Below are positions 27,922-36,157 of a stretch of 64,000 nucleotides of DNA, piece by piece; within the stretch, counting starts at the first letter, position 1; every line of letters starts with the position of its first letter. Both the position numbers and the translations under genes were made by a program. The notes beneath the pieces were generated by a model that was given only the letters and a program-made list of their open reading frames with translations, did no database searches and was not told the DNA's origin. This DNA is from Aromatoleum bremense (GTDB lineage Bacteria > Pseudomonadota > Gammaproteobacteria > Burkholderiales > Rhodocyclaceae): positions 744,001 through 808,000 of the forward strand of contig NZ_CP059467.1 in NCBI RefSeq assembly GCF_017894365.1, given 5' to 3'.

Positions 27922-28773
27922 TTATTTGTACTCGAAGAAGCCTTTGCCTGACTTGCGGCCGAGGTAGCCCGCCTCCACCATCTCCACGAGAAGGGGTGCC
28001 GGGCGATACTTTGGATCCTTGAAACCCTCAAAGAGCACCTGCATCACCGCGAGTTCCACGTCGAGACCGATCATGTCGCCCAGCGCGAGCGGGCCGATAG
28101 GATGGTTGCAGCCCAGTTTCATTGCCTCGTCGATCTCGGCCGCACTCGCGAGGCCTTCCCCGAGGGCAAAGATCGCCTCGTTGATCATCGGACACAGTAG
28201 CCGGTTGACGACGAAACCCGGGCTGTTGCGCACTTGCACTGGCGTCTTGCCGACCGCCCGGGCAAGCATCTCGACTGCCGCGTAAGTGGCGTCGGACGTC
28301 TGCAAACCGCGAATGAGTTCCACCAGCGCCATCACCGGGACGGGATTGAAGAAATGCATGCCGATGATCCTGTCGGCGCGTCGCGTGGAAGCGGCGAGCT
28401 TCGTGATCGAGATCGATGACGTATTGCTCGCGATGATCGCATCAGGTTTTGCGATGGCGTCCAGTTGCTCGAAGATTTTCAGCTTCAGTGCAAGGTTTTC
28501 GGTTGCAGCCTCGATGATGAGGTCGCAGTCGCCCATCGCCCCGAGATCCGTCGATCCGCTCACCCGCGCAAGCGCCTCAGCCTTCTGCGCTTCGGTCATC
28601 TTGTCTTTCTTGATGAGCCGATCGAGGCTGCCGCTCAGGGTCGCCAGGCCGCGCTGCAACGCGGCTTCCGCGACGTCGCTCATCACAACGTCAAACCCTG
28701 CTACGGCGAACGCCTGGGTTATGCCGTTTCCCATCGTTCCGGCACCAACGATCCCGATTTTTTTCATATTCAT
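27922..28773 (-). CDS. hbd: 3-hydroxybutyryl-CoA dehydrogenase
   Basis: NAD(P)-dependent interconversion of 3-hydroxybutyryl-CoA and acetoacetyl-CoA in the cytoplasm. The 283-residue single-domain enzyme starts MNMKKIGIVGAGTMGNGITQ (Rossmann loop). It has the catalytic His in GMHFFNPVPVM, the NSPGFVVNRLLCPMINEA hinge, and the C-terminal substrate domain ending FLGRKSGKGFFEYK-like (here YLGRKSGKGFFEYK). ATG 28773 has AGGAG eleven bases upstream; ATG 28767 is an alternative. It ends 46 bases from the intron on the opposite strand. Confidence 0.93.
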   Translation of the reverse strand: MNMKKIGIVGAGTMGNGITQAFAVAGFDVVMSDVAEAALQRGLATLSGSLDRLIKKDKMTEAQKAEALARVSGSTDLGAMGDCDLIIEAATENLALKLKIFEQLDAIAKPDAIIASNTSSISITKLAASTRRADRIIGMHFFNPVPVMALVELIRGLQTSDATYAAVEMLARAVGKTPVQVRNSPGFVVNRLLCPMINEAIFALGEGLASAAEIDEAMKLGCNHPIGPLALGDMIGLDVELAVMQVLFEGFKDPKYRPAPLLVEMVEAGYLGRKSGKGFFEYK

Positions 28774-28978
28774 TGTATGTCCCGCTCCTGTCGTTTAACG
28801 AACACATCGGCATTGCCATCGAGGATCCCGTACCGAAGCGTATGGGGAAAACTCTAGCGCAATTTACCTTGATGATGCCAGCGCCGCGAACGCCTGCCAT
28901 CGGAACCACCCACCAGCCACGGCGGCCCGGGCACAATTCGGGATGACTCGCTTTCCGATGACACTCGCTTGACGGGCG

Positions 28979-29003
28979 AAAAAAAGGGAGCCCGAAGGCT
29001 CCC
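28979..29003 (-). terminator. Intrinsic terminator of the tRNA cluster
   Basis: Minus-strand GGGAGCC (29003-28997), TTCG tetraloop, GGCTCCC (28992-28986), then seven T (28985-28979). It lies nine bases after the last tRNA-Asp. Confidence 0.93.
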
Positions 29004-29011
29004 TTGTCTGC

Positions 29012-29088
29012 TGGCGGAGTGGACGGGGCTCGAACCCGCGACCCCCGGCGTGACAGGCCGGTATTCTAACCAACTGAACTACCACTCC
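29012..29088 (-). tRNA. tRNA-Asp (GTC), copy 1
   Basis: 77 nt with encoded CCA. Minus strand begins GGAGTGGTAGTTCAGTTGG; the anticodon loop CCTGTCACG gives GTC. Differs from copy 2 by one base in the T loop region (C for T). Confidence 0.97.
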
Positions 29089-29154
29089 GCGCTGACCTGC
29101 TACCGGCAGTTTCCTGCCTGTTTGCACGCCGCCTTACGGCGACCCGCTTTATTC

Positions 29155-29230
29155 TGGCGTCCCCACGGGGATTCGAACCCCGGTTACCGCCGTGAAAGGG
29201 CGATGTCCTAGGCCTCTAGACGATGGGGAC
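29155..29230 (-). tRNA. tRNA-Glu (TTC), copy 1
   Basis: 76 nt with encoded CCA. Minus strand begins GTCCCCATCGTCTAGAGG; anticodon loop CCTTTCACG gives TTC. Identical to copy 2 in the visible sequence. Confidence 0.97.
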
Positions 29231-29248
29231 ATCGTCGCTTTCTTCGGT

Positions 29249-29324
<76 letters not shown>

Positions 29325-29339
29325 ACAACAGAGCGGAGC

Positions 29340-29368
29340 ACTATAGCGCTTGAATGAACGCACCGCAA
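29340..29368 (-). promoter_or_regulatory. Candidate promoter of tRNA cluster copy 1
   Basis: Minus-strand TTGCGG (29368-29363), 17-base spacer, TATAGT (29345-29340), 15 bases before tRNA-Ala copy 1. The -10 is good and the -35 only partial. Confidence 0.5.
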
Positions 29369-29438
29369 GCAAAGCTTGTTCGCCGATCCGCATGGATATG
29401 CACCAGCGAACGACACACCAACACTGCTGCTACGAAAC

Positions 29439-29515
29439 TGGCGGAGTGGACGGGACTCGAACCCGCGACCCCCGGCGTGACAGGCCGGTATTCTAACCAA
29501 CTGAACTACCACTCC
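29439..29515 (-). tRNA. tRNA-Asp (GTC), copy 2
   Basis: 77 nt with encoded CCA and anticodon GTC; the normal T-loop sequence TTCGAGT is present here. Confidence 0.97.
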
Positions 29516-29581
29516 GCGCTGACCTGCTACCGGCAGTTTCCTGCCGGTTTGCACGCCGCCTTACGGCGACCCGCTTTATTC

Positions 29582-29657
29582 TGGCGTCCCCACGGGGATT
29601 CGAACCCCGGTTACCGCCGTGAAAGGGCGATGTCCTAGGCCTCTAGACGATGGGGAC
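29582..29657 (-). tRNA. tRNA-Glu (TTC), copy 2
   Basis: 76 nt with encoded CCA; anticodon TTC. Spacer to the Asp gene is the same as in copy 1 apart from one base. Confidence 0.97.
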
Positions 29658-29675
29658 ATCGTCGCTTTCTTCGGT

Positions 29676-29751
<76 letters not shown>

Positions 29752-29769
29752 TGACCCGAAAGAGCGCGC

Positions 29770-29798
29770 ATTATAGGGCTACCCAATCACACTGTAAA
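29770..29798 (-). promoter_or_regulatory. Promoter of the tRNA cluster
   Basis: Minus-strand TTTACA (29798-29793), exactly 17 bases, TATAAT (29775-29770), then a GC-rich discriminator (GCGCGC) as in stringently controlled stable-RNA promoters. It lies 18 bases before tRNA-Ala copy 2. Confidence 0.8.
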
Positions 29799-29824
29799 CC
29801 CCGAATTGCGATTATCTTTGCATC

Positions 29825-31231
29825 TCACAAAACCTTGCCGGGATTCATCAATCCGCGCGGATCGATGCTTTCCTTTATCGCCCGCATCAACTCCAGTTCG
29901 ACTTCCGATTTGTAGCGCCGGGCCTCGATGCGCTTGAGCTGGCCGAGACCGTGCTCCGCAGATATCGAGCCCTCGAACTGGTCGACGACATCGTGAACGA
30001 TGCGATTGACTTCCGCTGTTCTTGCGATGAAATGGGCGTTTTCCTGCGCGTCCGGCTTCGACAAGTTGTAGTGGAGGTTCCCGTCGCCGATATGGCCGAA
30101 GGCAACGATGCGCGCATCCGGCCATACGGCCAGAAGGGCAGCGTCTGCCCGTTCGAGAAACTCCGGAATCCTGCTTACCGGAACCGAGATGTCGTGCTTG
30201 ATGCTGACGCCTTCCAGCCGTTGCGCCTCGGAGACGTTTTCGCGCAACGCCCAGAGGGTTTCGGCCTGCGCCAGGCTCGAGGCGACCGCAGCATCGAGTA
30301 CGAGCCCCTCGTCCATCGCATCGGCCAGCGCCCGCTCGAGCAGCTCCCCCAGCGGTGCATCGGCGGCAGCATCCATCAATTCCACGAGCACCGCCCATGC
30401 GCTCACGCCGGCAAGCGGCGGCCGGGCACCGGGGAGATGCTTCAATACCAGATCGAGCGCCGGGCGCCCGACGATTTCGAACGCCGTCACCCGATCGCCC
30501 CCTGCATTCCTCAGCCGGGCGAGAAGCGTCACAGCTGCCGCGGGGTCGGCTATCGCGACCCAGGCCGTGGCGCGGCTGCGCATGCGGGGAAAGAGTTTCA
30601 GTGCCGCCGCGGTGACGATACCGAGCGTGCCTTCCGCGCCGATGAAAAGCTGCTTCAGATCATAGCCGGTGTTGTCCTTGCGCAATGCCCTCAGCCCGTC
30701 CCATACGCGGCCGTCAGGCAGGACGACCTCGACGCCAAGCACCAGTTCTCGCATGTTGCCGTAACGCAGGACATGGACTCCGCCTGCGTTCGTGGATAAA
30801 TTCCCGCCGATCTCGCAACTCCCCTCCGAGGCGAGCGACAGCGGGAAAAGCCGATCGACCGATGCCGCCTCCTGCTGGACGGCCGCAAGGGTGCAGCCCG
30901 CCTCGGCGATCAAAGCATTGTTGGCGGGATCGACCGCGCGAATGCGACTCATGCGTGACAGATTGATTACCACCGTCTGTCCGTCCGGCAATGGGGTCGC
31001 GCCGCCGCACAGGCCGGTATTTCCTCCCTGCGGGACCATCGCCACGTCCGCCGCCGCACAGGCCCGCACGACTGCCGCCACTTCAGGCGTCCCGGCGGGC
31101 TTGACGACCGCCAGCGCAGTTCCCGTATAGCGCCCGCGCCAGTCAGTCAGGTGGGGCGCCATCGACTCAGGGTCGGTGAGCACATGCGGCGCCCCGACGG
31201 CGGCCGCAAGCGTGCGTAGCAACTCGTTCAT
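29825..31231 (-). CDS. FAD-linked oxidase, D-2-hydroxyacid dehydrogenase family
   Basis: A 468-residue VAO-type flavoprotein of the GlcD / D-lactate / D-2-hydroxyglutarate dehydrogenase group. The N-terminal FAD domain has VPQGGNTGLCGGATPL near residue 67, GGNLSTNAGGVHVLRYGN and GAEGTLGIVTAAALKLFP. The C-terminal cap has the metal-site motif FGHIGDGNLHYN near 370 and EHGLGQLKR. It oxidises a D-2-hydroxyacid and passes electrons to a quinone or carrier; the exact substrate cannot be told. ATG 31231 has GGAG nine bases upstream. ATG 31255, overlapping the patatin stop, is an alternative. Confidence 0.85.
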   Translation of the reverse strand: MNELLRTLAAAVGAPHVLTDPESMAPHLTDWRGRYTGTALAVVKPAGTPEVAAVVRACAAADVAMVPQGGNTGLCGGATPLPDGQTVVINLSRMSRIRAVDPANNALIAEAGCTLAAVQQEAASVDRLFPLSLASEGSCEIGGNLSTNAGGVHVLRYGNMRELVLGVEVVLPDGRVWDGLRALRKDNTGYDLKQLFIGAEGTLGIVTAAALKLFPRMRSRATAWVAIADPAAAVTLLARLRNAGGDRVTAFEIVGRPALDLVLKHLPGARPPLAGVSAWAVLVELMDAAADAPLGELLERALADAMDEGLVLDAAVASSLAQAETLWALRENVSEAQRLEGVSIKHDISVPVSRIPEFLERADAALLAVWPDARIVAFGHIGDGNLHYNLSKPDAQENAHFIARTAEVNRIVHDVVDQFEGSISAEHGLGQLKRIEARRYKSEVELELMRAIKESIDPRGLMNPGKVL

Positions 31232-31247
31232 ATCGGGCGACTCCGAC

Positions 31248-32192
31248 TCAATCATGCCCCAGGCAGTATCGCAACGAGGGCAGCATCCGTTCGACCGCCG
31301 CCTCTCCCTCGGCAATGGCCTCCGCAGCACGATGAAAATCCATCGGTCCCAAGTGGCCCAGGCGCGGAGAAATCTGCACATCGGCCGGCTCTCCGGCAAG
31401 CCGGCTGCGCGCGATGCGAACCTGCATGATGTTGATGCTGCTCGTGAGGACGGTCAGAAGCGAGGGCAGGTTTGCCTCACGTAACGGGGTCTGACCGTTT
31501 CCCGGCTCACCGTTCCCGCTGTTGCCGAAAAAGCCCAGGCGTCCGAACAGGCGTTCCGTCCAGCCGATACCGGTTTCGTCCTCGGCCGGCGCCTGGCGCC
31601 TGGATTTTCCGATCATGTCCGACCCCAGGTCAATCGCGATCACGATATCGGCTCCCATCGCGCGACACAGGGAAACTGGCACCGGATTGACGAGGCCACC
31701 GTCGACGAGAAGGCGTCCGTTATGGATGACCGGTGTGAACAGCCCGGGAAGCGCGATCGAGGCACGCACAGCGGCCGAAACGCTTCCTTCCCGCAGCCAG
31801 ATCTCCCGTCCGGTTTCCAGCTCGGTCGCGACGCACGCAAAGCAACGCTGGAGCTCTGAAAAATCCCGATCGACGAAATTGCGTTCGAAAAACTGGATGA
31901 GTTTCTGTCCGCGAATCAGCCCGCCCCTCAGGCTGACGTCGAGCAGCGAAACGACGTCTTGCCATTTCAGGGACTGCGCCCATTCGGCGAGCTTCGCAAG
32001 GTCCCCCGCTGCCATCGCCGCGCCGACGAACGCTCCGATCGAACATCCGCAGATCACCTGGGGCTCGATTCCTTCGCGAGCCAGCGCCTGCAGGACGCCC
32101 AGGTGGGCCCAGCCTCGCGCCGCACCACTGCCCAGAGCCAGACCGATGACCGGACTGCTGCGGGGTACGCACGGGAGCGCCGTTTCGTACAT
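31248..32192 (-). CDS. Patatin-like phospholipase (RssA type)
   Basis: A 314-residue serine hydrolase of the patatin family. It has the oxyanion region GLALGSGAARGWAHLGVL, the nucleophile motif GCSIG near residue 50, and the Asp of the dyad in VDGGLVNPVPV near 165. Bacterial RssA-like proteins are cytoplasmic or membrane-associated lipases whose substrates are mostly unknown. It lies between rimO (15 bases) and the FAD oxidase. Confidence 0.88.
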   Translation of the reverse strand: MYETALPCVPRSSPVIGLALGSGAARGWAHLGVLQALAREGIEPQVICGCSIGAFVGAAMAAGDLAKLAEWAQSLKWQDVVSLLDVSLRGGLIRGQKLIQFFERNFVDRDFSELQRCFACVATELETGREIWLREGSVSAAVRASIALPGLFTPVIHNGRLLVDGGLVNPVPVSLCRAMGADIVIAIDLGSDMIGKSRRQAPAEDETGIGWTERLFGRLGFFGNSGNGEPGNGQTPLREANLPSLLTVLTSSINIMQVRIARSRLAGEPADVQISPRLGHLGPMDFHRAAEAIAEGEAAVERMLPSLRYCLGHD

Positions 32193-32207
32193 GGCGCTAG
32201 CAGGACA

Positions 32208-33539
32208 TCACGGGAGCGGCCTGGCGTAAAGATCGTGCACGTCGCAGTCGGTGACGCGCACCTTCGCGAATTCGCCGGGCACGAGCCTGTCGCCATCCGG
32301 GATGATGACCAGCCCGTCCACTTCGGGGGCATCGCTCCCCGAACGGGCAACCGCGCCTTCATCGTCGACCTCCTCGACGAGCACGGTGATGTCGCGCCCG
32401 ATCCAGCGTTCGAGGCGCTGCGTCGAGATGTCCTCCTGGAAATCCATCAGACGCATCCGCCGCTCCTCGCGAACCTCATCCGGCACGGGGTCGGCCAGCA
32501 GATTGGCGGCGGCGCCTTCGACAGGCGAATACGCGAATGCACCGACGCGGTCGAGCTGCGCCTCTTCGAGGAAACGGAGCAGCTGCTCGAAATCTTCATC
32601 GGTTTCGCCGGGGAAGCCGGTGATGAACGTCGAGCGGATCGTCAGATCAGGACAAATGCTGCGCCACTTGCGGATCCGTTCGAGGACGTTTTCGACATTC
32701 CCGGGACGCTTCATCGCCTTGAGGATGCGCGGACTCGCGTGCTGGAACGGCACATCCAGATACGGCAGGATCTTGCCTTCGGCCATCAGCGGAATCAGTT
32801 CGTCTACGCTCGGGTACGGATAGACGTAGTGCATCCGCACCCATACCCCGAGTTCGCCGAGAGCATTCGCCAGGTCGATCAGCCTGGTCTTGAGCGGGCG
32901 CCCGTTCCAGAAGCCGGTGCGATATTTCAAGTCGACACCATAAGCGCTGGTGTCCTGCGAGATCACGAGGAGTTCCTTCACCCCCGAATCGACGAGGGAC
33001 TCGGCCTCGCGCATGACGTCATGGATCGGACGGCTGACGAGGTCGCCCCGCATCGACGGAATGATGCAGAAGCTGCAGCGGTGGTTGCAGCCCTCGGATA
33101 TCTTGAGGTAGGCGTAATGCGCCGGGGTCAGCCGGATCCCCTGAGGCGGAATGAGGTCCGTAAAAGGATCGTGCGGTTTCGGCAGATGCTGGTGTACGGC
33201 CTTCATCACCGCGTCGGTGGCATGCGGCCCCGTCACCGCCAGCACCTGGGGGTGGGCCGCGAGGATGACGTCGTCCCTGGCGCCGAGGCATCCCGTGACG
33301 ATAACCTTGCCGTTTTCGGCGAGCGCCTCGCCGATTGCGTCGAGCGACTCCTCGACTGCGGCATCGATGAAACCGCAGGTATTGACGACGACGATATCCG
33401 CATCATCGTAGCTGCCGGAAATGTCGTAGCCTTCTGCACGCAGGCGGGTCAGGATATGTTCGGAATCGACCGTGGCCTTGGGGCACCCAAGGGACACGAA
33501 GCCGACGCGCGGTACGTTCTGGGATTTCTGCTGGGTCAT
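32208..33539 (-). CDS. rimO: Ribosomal protein S12 methylthiotransferase RimO
   Basis: Radical-SAM enzyme that adds a methylthio group to the conserved Asp of ribosomal protein S12. The 443-residue protein has the N-terminal MTTase domain with three cluster cysteines ([24 protein letters not shown]), the radical-SAM motif CNHRCSFC near residue 149, and a C-terminal TRAM domain. RimO rather than MiaB is indicated by [12 protein letters not shown] and the MRGDLVSRP context. ATG 33539 is the conserved start. Confidence 0.95.
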   Translation of the reverse strand: MTQQKSQNVPRVGFVSLGCPKATVDSEHILTRLRAEGYDISGSYDDADIVVVNTCGFIDAAVEESLDAIGEALAENGKVIVTGCLGARDDVILAAHPQVLAVTGPHATDAVMKAVHQHLPKPHDPFTDLIPPQGIRLTPAHYAYLKISEGCNHRCSFCIIPSMRGDLVSRPIHDVMREAESLVDSGVKELLVISQDTSAYGVDLKYRTGFWNGRPLKTRLIDLANALGELGVWVRMHYVYPYPSVDELIPLMAEGKILPYLDVPFQHASPRILKAMKRPGNVENVLERIRKWRSICPDLTIRSTFITGFPGETDEDFEQLLRFLEEAQLDRVGAFAYSPVEGAAANLLADPVPDEVREERRMRLMDFQEDISTQRLERWIGRDITVLVEEVDDEGAVARSGSDAPEVDGLVIIPDGDRLVPGEFAKVRVTDCDVHDLYARPLP

Positions 33540-33593
33540 GCTCTCTGTTGAAACCCTCTGCGGCACACGATCGTGGCCGCGGGCGGGTTCGCC

Positions 33594-34226
33594 TTATTTC
33601 TGGGTGGCGCGGCCGCCTTTGCCCGTGGTGTTTTCTGCCGGTGCATCGGTCCCGGTGGCCGTTTTCGCAGCCGTCTCGTCCTTGCCCGCAGGGGTGTAAT
33701 TGGGGAACGGGAATCCGGTGAAGATGTTGCGGGTCTGACTCTCGATCTGTTCCTGCATCTGGGAGAACATCTTTTTGCTCTGCTCGACGTAGGTGCCCAT
33801 CACGCTTTGCAGCGCAGGGCCCTGGAAATTCAGAAACTGCGCCCACAGGTCCTGGCTGATCGGGCTGTTCTCGCCATAGATGGCCTGCGCCTGTTCCTGC
33901 AGCTTTCCCTGCATTTCGGTAAAGGCCTTGATGTTGTTCTCAAGGTACTTCCCCATCATCCCCTGCGTTGCGTTGCCGTAGAAGCGGATCATGTGGGCAA
34001 GAAGATCGCTGGTGAACATCGGCGCGCCGCCGGCTTCTTCTTCGAGGATGATCTGGAGCAGGATGCTGCGCGTCAGGTCCTCTGTGGTTTTTGCGTCGAC
34101 TACCTGGAATTCTTCGCGGCTGAGCACCAATTCCTTGACGTCGGCCAGCGTGATGTACGAACTGGTCCGGGTGTCGTACAAACGGCGATTCGGGTACTTC
34201 TTGATCAGGCGCGCTTGCTCGGCCAT
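33594..34226 (-). CDS. phaR: Polyhydroxyalkanoate synthesis regulator PhaR
   Basis: DNA- and PHA-granule-binding repressor that controls phasin and PHA genes. The 210-residue protein has the N-terminal PHB/PHA DNA-binding domain (RLIKKYPNRRLYDTRTSSYI), the accumulation-regulator repeat (LLQIILEEEAGG ... MFTSDLLAHMIRFYG), a Gln/Met-rich amphipathic middle and a Thr/Ala-rich tail. It is last in the phaC-phaB-phaB-phaR run, with a terminator between it and phaB. Confidence 0.95.
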   Translation of the reverse strand: MAEQARLIKKYPNRRLYDTRTSSYITLADVKELVLSREEFQVVDAKTTEDLTRSILLQIILEEEAGGAPMFTSDLLAHMIRFYGNATQGMMGKYLENNIKAFTEMQGKLQEQAQAIYGENSPISQDLWAQFLNFQGPALQSVMGTYVEQSKKMFSQMQEQIESQTRNIFTGFPFPNYTPAGKDETAAKTATGTDAPAENTTGKGGRATQK

Positions 34227-34291
34227 ATTCGCTTTTCTCCTCGACGGCGGTCGATTCCGCTCTGCAAAAAATTATACCGCGCTGCCGAAAG

Positions 34292-34314
34292 AAAAACCCC
34301 GCCATTCGGCGGGG
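34292..34314 (-). terminator. Intrinsic terminator after the first phaB
   Basis: Minus-strand CCCCGCC (34314-34308), loop GAAT, GGCGGGG (34303-34297), then five T (34296-34292). It lies 34 bases after the phaB stop and before phaR, so phaR is expected to have its own promoter or depend on read-through. Confidence 0.9.
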
Positions 34315-34347
34315 GTTGGCAATCATCCACAGGCTTCGGATGCTGCA

Positions 34348-35088
34348 TCAGCACATGTGGAGGCCGCCGTTGATGTTGATCGTCGCGCCGGTGACGTAGC
34401 CGGCCAGGTCGGAAGACAGATAGGAGCACAGGGCGCCGATTTCTTCCGGCTTGCCCAGGCGCTTCATCGGTACGCTGTCGATGATGCCTTGGCGGATGTC
34501 TTCGCGGATCGCCATCACCATCTCGGTGCCGACATAGCCCGGTGCGATCGCATTGACGGTCACGCCCTTCGTCGCCAGCTCCGCGGCCAGCGCTTTCGTG
34601 AAGCCGAGCACGCCCGCCTTGGCGGTCGAGTAGTTGGCCTGGCCGGCCTGGCCCTTTATGCCGTTCACCGAAGAAATATTGATGATCCGGCCGTAGCCCC
34701 GTTCTGCCATCTTCGGCGAGATGTGGTGGGTGACGTTGAAGAGGCTGTTGAGATTGGTGTTGATGACCGCATCCCACTGCGCCTTTTCCATCTTCGGAAA
34801 GAACTTGTCGCGCGTGATGCCGGCGTTGTTCACCAGCACGTCGATCGCTCCGACGTCAGCCTCGATCTTCGCAACCATCAGCCGACAGGACTCGTAATCC
34901 GACACGTCGCCTTCGGCGGCGATGAAATCGAAACCAAGCTCCTTCTGCCGTCCCAGCCATTCATCCTTCTGCGGGAAACCCGGCAGACAATTGGCCACAA
35001 CCTTCATTCCGTCCTTTGCCAGCGCCTGGCAGATCGCGGTACCCAGGCCGCCCATGGCGCCGGTGACGAGTGCGACTTTCTGATTCAT
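34348..35088 (-). CDS. phaB: Acetoacetyl-CoA reductase (PhaB), copy 1
   Basis: NADPH-dependent reduction of acetoacetyl-CoA to (R)-3-hydroxybutyryl-CoA for PHA synthesis. The 246-residue SDR protein has TGAMGGLGTAI (cofactor loop), NNAGITRD, catalytic Ser/Tyr/Lys in SSVNGIKGQAGQANYSTAKAG, and the C-terminal GATININGGLHMC typical of PhaB. It is bounded by terminators on both sides and has a promoter candidate upstream, so it is probably its own unit. Confidence 0.93.
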   Translation of the reverse strand: MNQKVALVTGAMGGLGTAICQALAKDGMKVVANCLPGFPQKDEWLGRQKELGFDFIAAEGDVSDYESCRLMVAKIEADVGAIDVLVNNAGITRDKFFPKMEKAQWDAVINTNLNSLFNVTHHISPKMAERGYGRIINISSVNGIKGQAGQANYSTAKAGVLGFTKALAAELATKGVTVNAIAPGYVGTEMVMAIREDIRQGIIDSVPMKRLGKPEEIGALCSYLSSDLAGYVTGATININGGLHMC

Positions 35089-35210
35089 TTGCAATCCTCT
35101 TGCTGCAATTGGGTGATGAGGAATCACAGGCAGTCGCGCCTTCGTCGGCTGCCCCGCTCTTCGGTTGGCTGACAGGCGGCACCCGAGACGCGGGTACCAC
35201 GAGCGGGGAG

Positions 35211-35242
35211 ATTATAAGCACATTTGTTGCACGATGCTGCAA
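35211..35242 (-). promoter_or_regulatory. Candidate promoter and PhaR-type operator of phaB copy 1
   Basis: Minus-strand TATAAT (35216-35211) lies 122 bases before the phaB ATG. The -35 region just upstream contains the dyad TTGCA-N6-TGCAA (35227-35242) and further TGC/GCA repeats. PhaR repressors are known to bind TGC-rich dyads of this kind, so the site may be a PhaR operator overlapping the promoter. This is inference from pattern only. Confidence 0.4.
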
Positions 35243-35252
35243 TGCAATAAGC

Positions 35253-35287
35253 AAAAACGGCGTGCTCCTCCTGTCGGAACACGCCGT
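35253..35287 (-). terminator. Intrinsic terminator after the second phaB
   Basis: Minus-strand ACGGCGTG (35287-35280) pairs with CACGCCGT (35264-35257) across a 15-base loop and is followed by TTTT (35256-35253). It lies 22 bases after the phaB copy 2 stop. Confidence 0.85.
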
Positions 35288-35309
35288 CATCGAGCCTTGC
35301 GGACGTTGC

Positions 35310-36050
35310 TCAGAACATGTGCTGGCCACCGTTGATCGAGATATTGGCGCCGGTAACGAACGCCGCTTCCTCGGACGACAGGTAGGCCACCAGCCCCGCG
35401 ATTTCTTCCGGCTTGCCCAGGCGCGCCACCGGGATCTGCGGCAGGATCTTGGTGTCGAGAATCTCCTGCGGGATCGCCATCACCATCTTGGTGCCGATGT
35501 AGCCGGGCGAGATCGTGTTGACGGTCACGCCGGAACGAGCCACTTCCAGTGCCAGCGCCTTCGTGAATCCGTGCATCCCGGCCTTGGCCGCGGAGTAGTT
35601 GGTCTGGCCGAACGCACCCTTCTGGCCATTCACCGACGACACGTTGATGACCCGGCCCCACTTGCGCTCGACCATTCCGTCCATGACCTGCTTGGTCATG
35701 TTGAACACACTGTCGAGGTTGGTCGAGATCACCGCATCCCAGTCCGCCTTGGTCATCTTGCGGAACGTCATGTCGCGGGTGATACCGGCGTTATTCACCA
35801 GCACGTCCACCGGGCCGACCTCCTTCGTCACCGTTTCGACGCATGTCCTGGCCGAATCGAAATCCGACACGTCGCAGGGAAAGGCGCGAAAACCGTAACC
35901 CATGTTGTTCATCGTCTGCAACCACTCGCCGGCTTTGGCGTTACCCGGCGAATGCGTGGTCACCACCCTGTAGCCCAGCGCCGCCAGTTTGATGCAGACC
36001 GCTTCACCCAGGCCACCCATACCTCCCGTTACCAGTGCAACTCTTGCCAT
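35310..36050 (-). CDS. phaB: Acetoacetyl-CoA reductase (PhaB), copy 2
   Basis: A second 246-residue SDR with the same family marks: VTGGMGGLGEAV, NNAGITRDMTFRKM, SSVNGQKGAFGQTNYSAAKAG and the C-terminus GANISINGGQHMF. It is clearly related to copy 1 but diverged along its length (for example in the region after the cofactor loop), so it is not a recent duplicate. It is the gene next to phaC and probably co-transcribed with it. Confidence 0.93.
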   Translation of the reverse strand: MARVALVTGGMGGLGEAVCIKLAALGYRVVTTHSPGNAKAGEWLQTMNNMGYGFRAFPCDVSDFDSARTCVETVTKEVGPVDVLVNNAGITRDMTFRKMTKADWDAVISTNLDSVFNMTKQVMDGMVERKWGRVINVSSVNGQKGAFGQTNYSAAKAGMHGFTKALALEVARSGVTVNTISPGYIGTKMVMAIPQEILDTKILPQIPVARLGKPEEIAGLVAYLSSEEAAFVTGANISINGGQHMF

Positions 36051-36157
36051 GTTCTGACTCCTCTCCCGTTTCGTCTCTCGAAGGGTCTGTAACAATGCCC
36101 GGCAGCGCCCCCCGTAACCGCTGCCCCGAGCTGATTCTTCTTGTCGGCTATCGCCTC

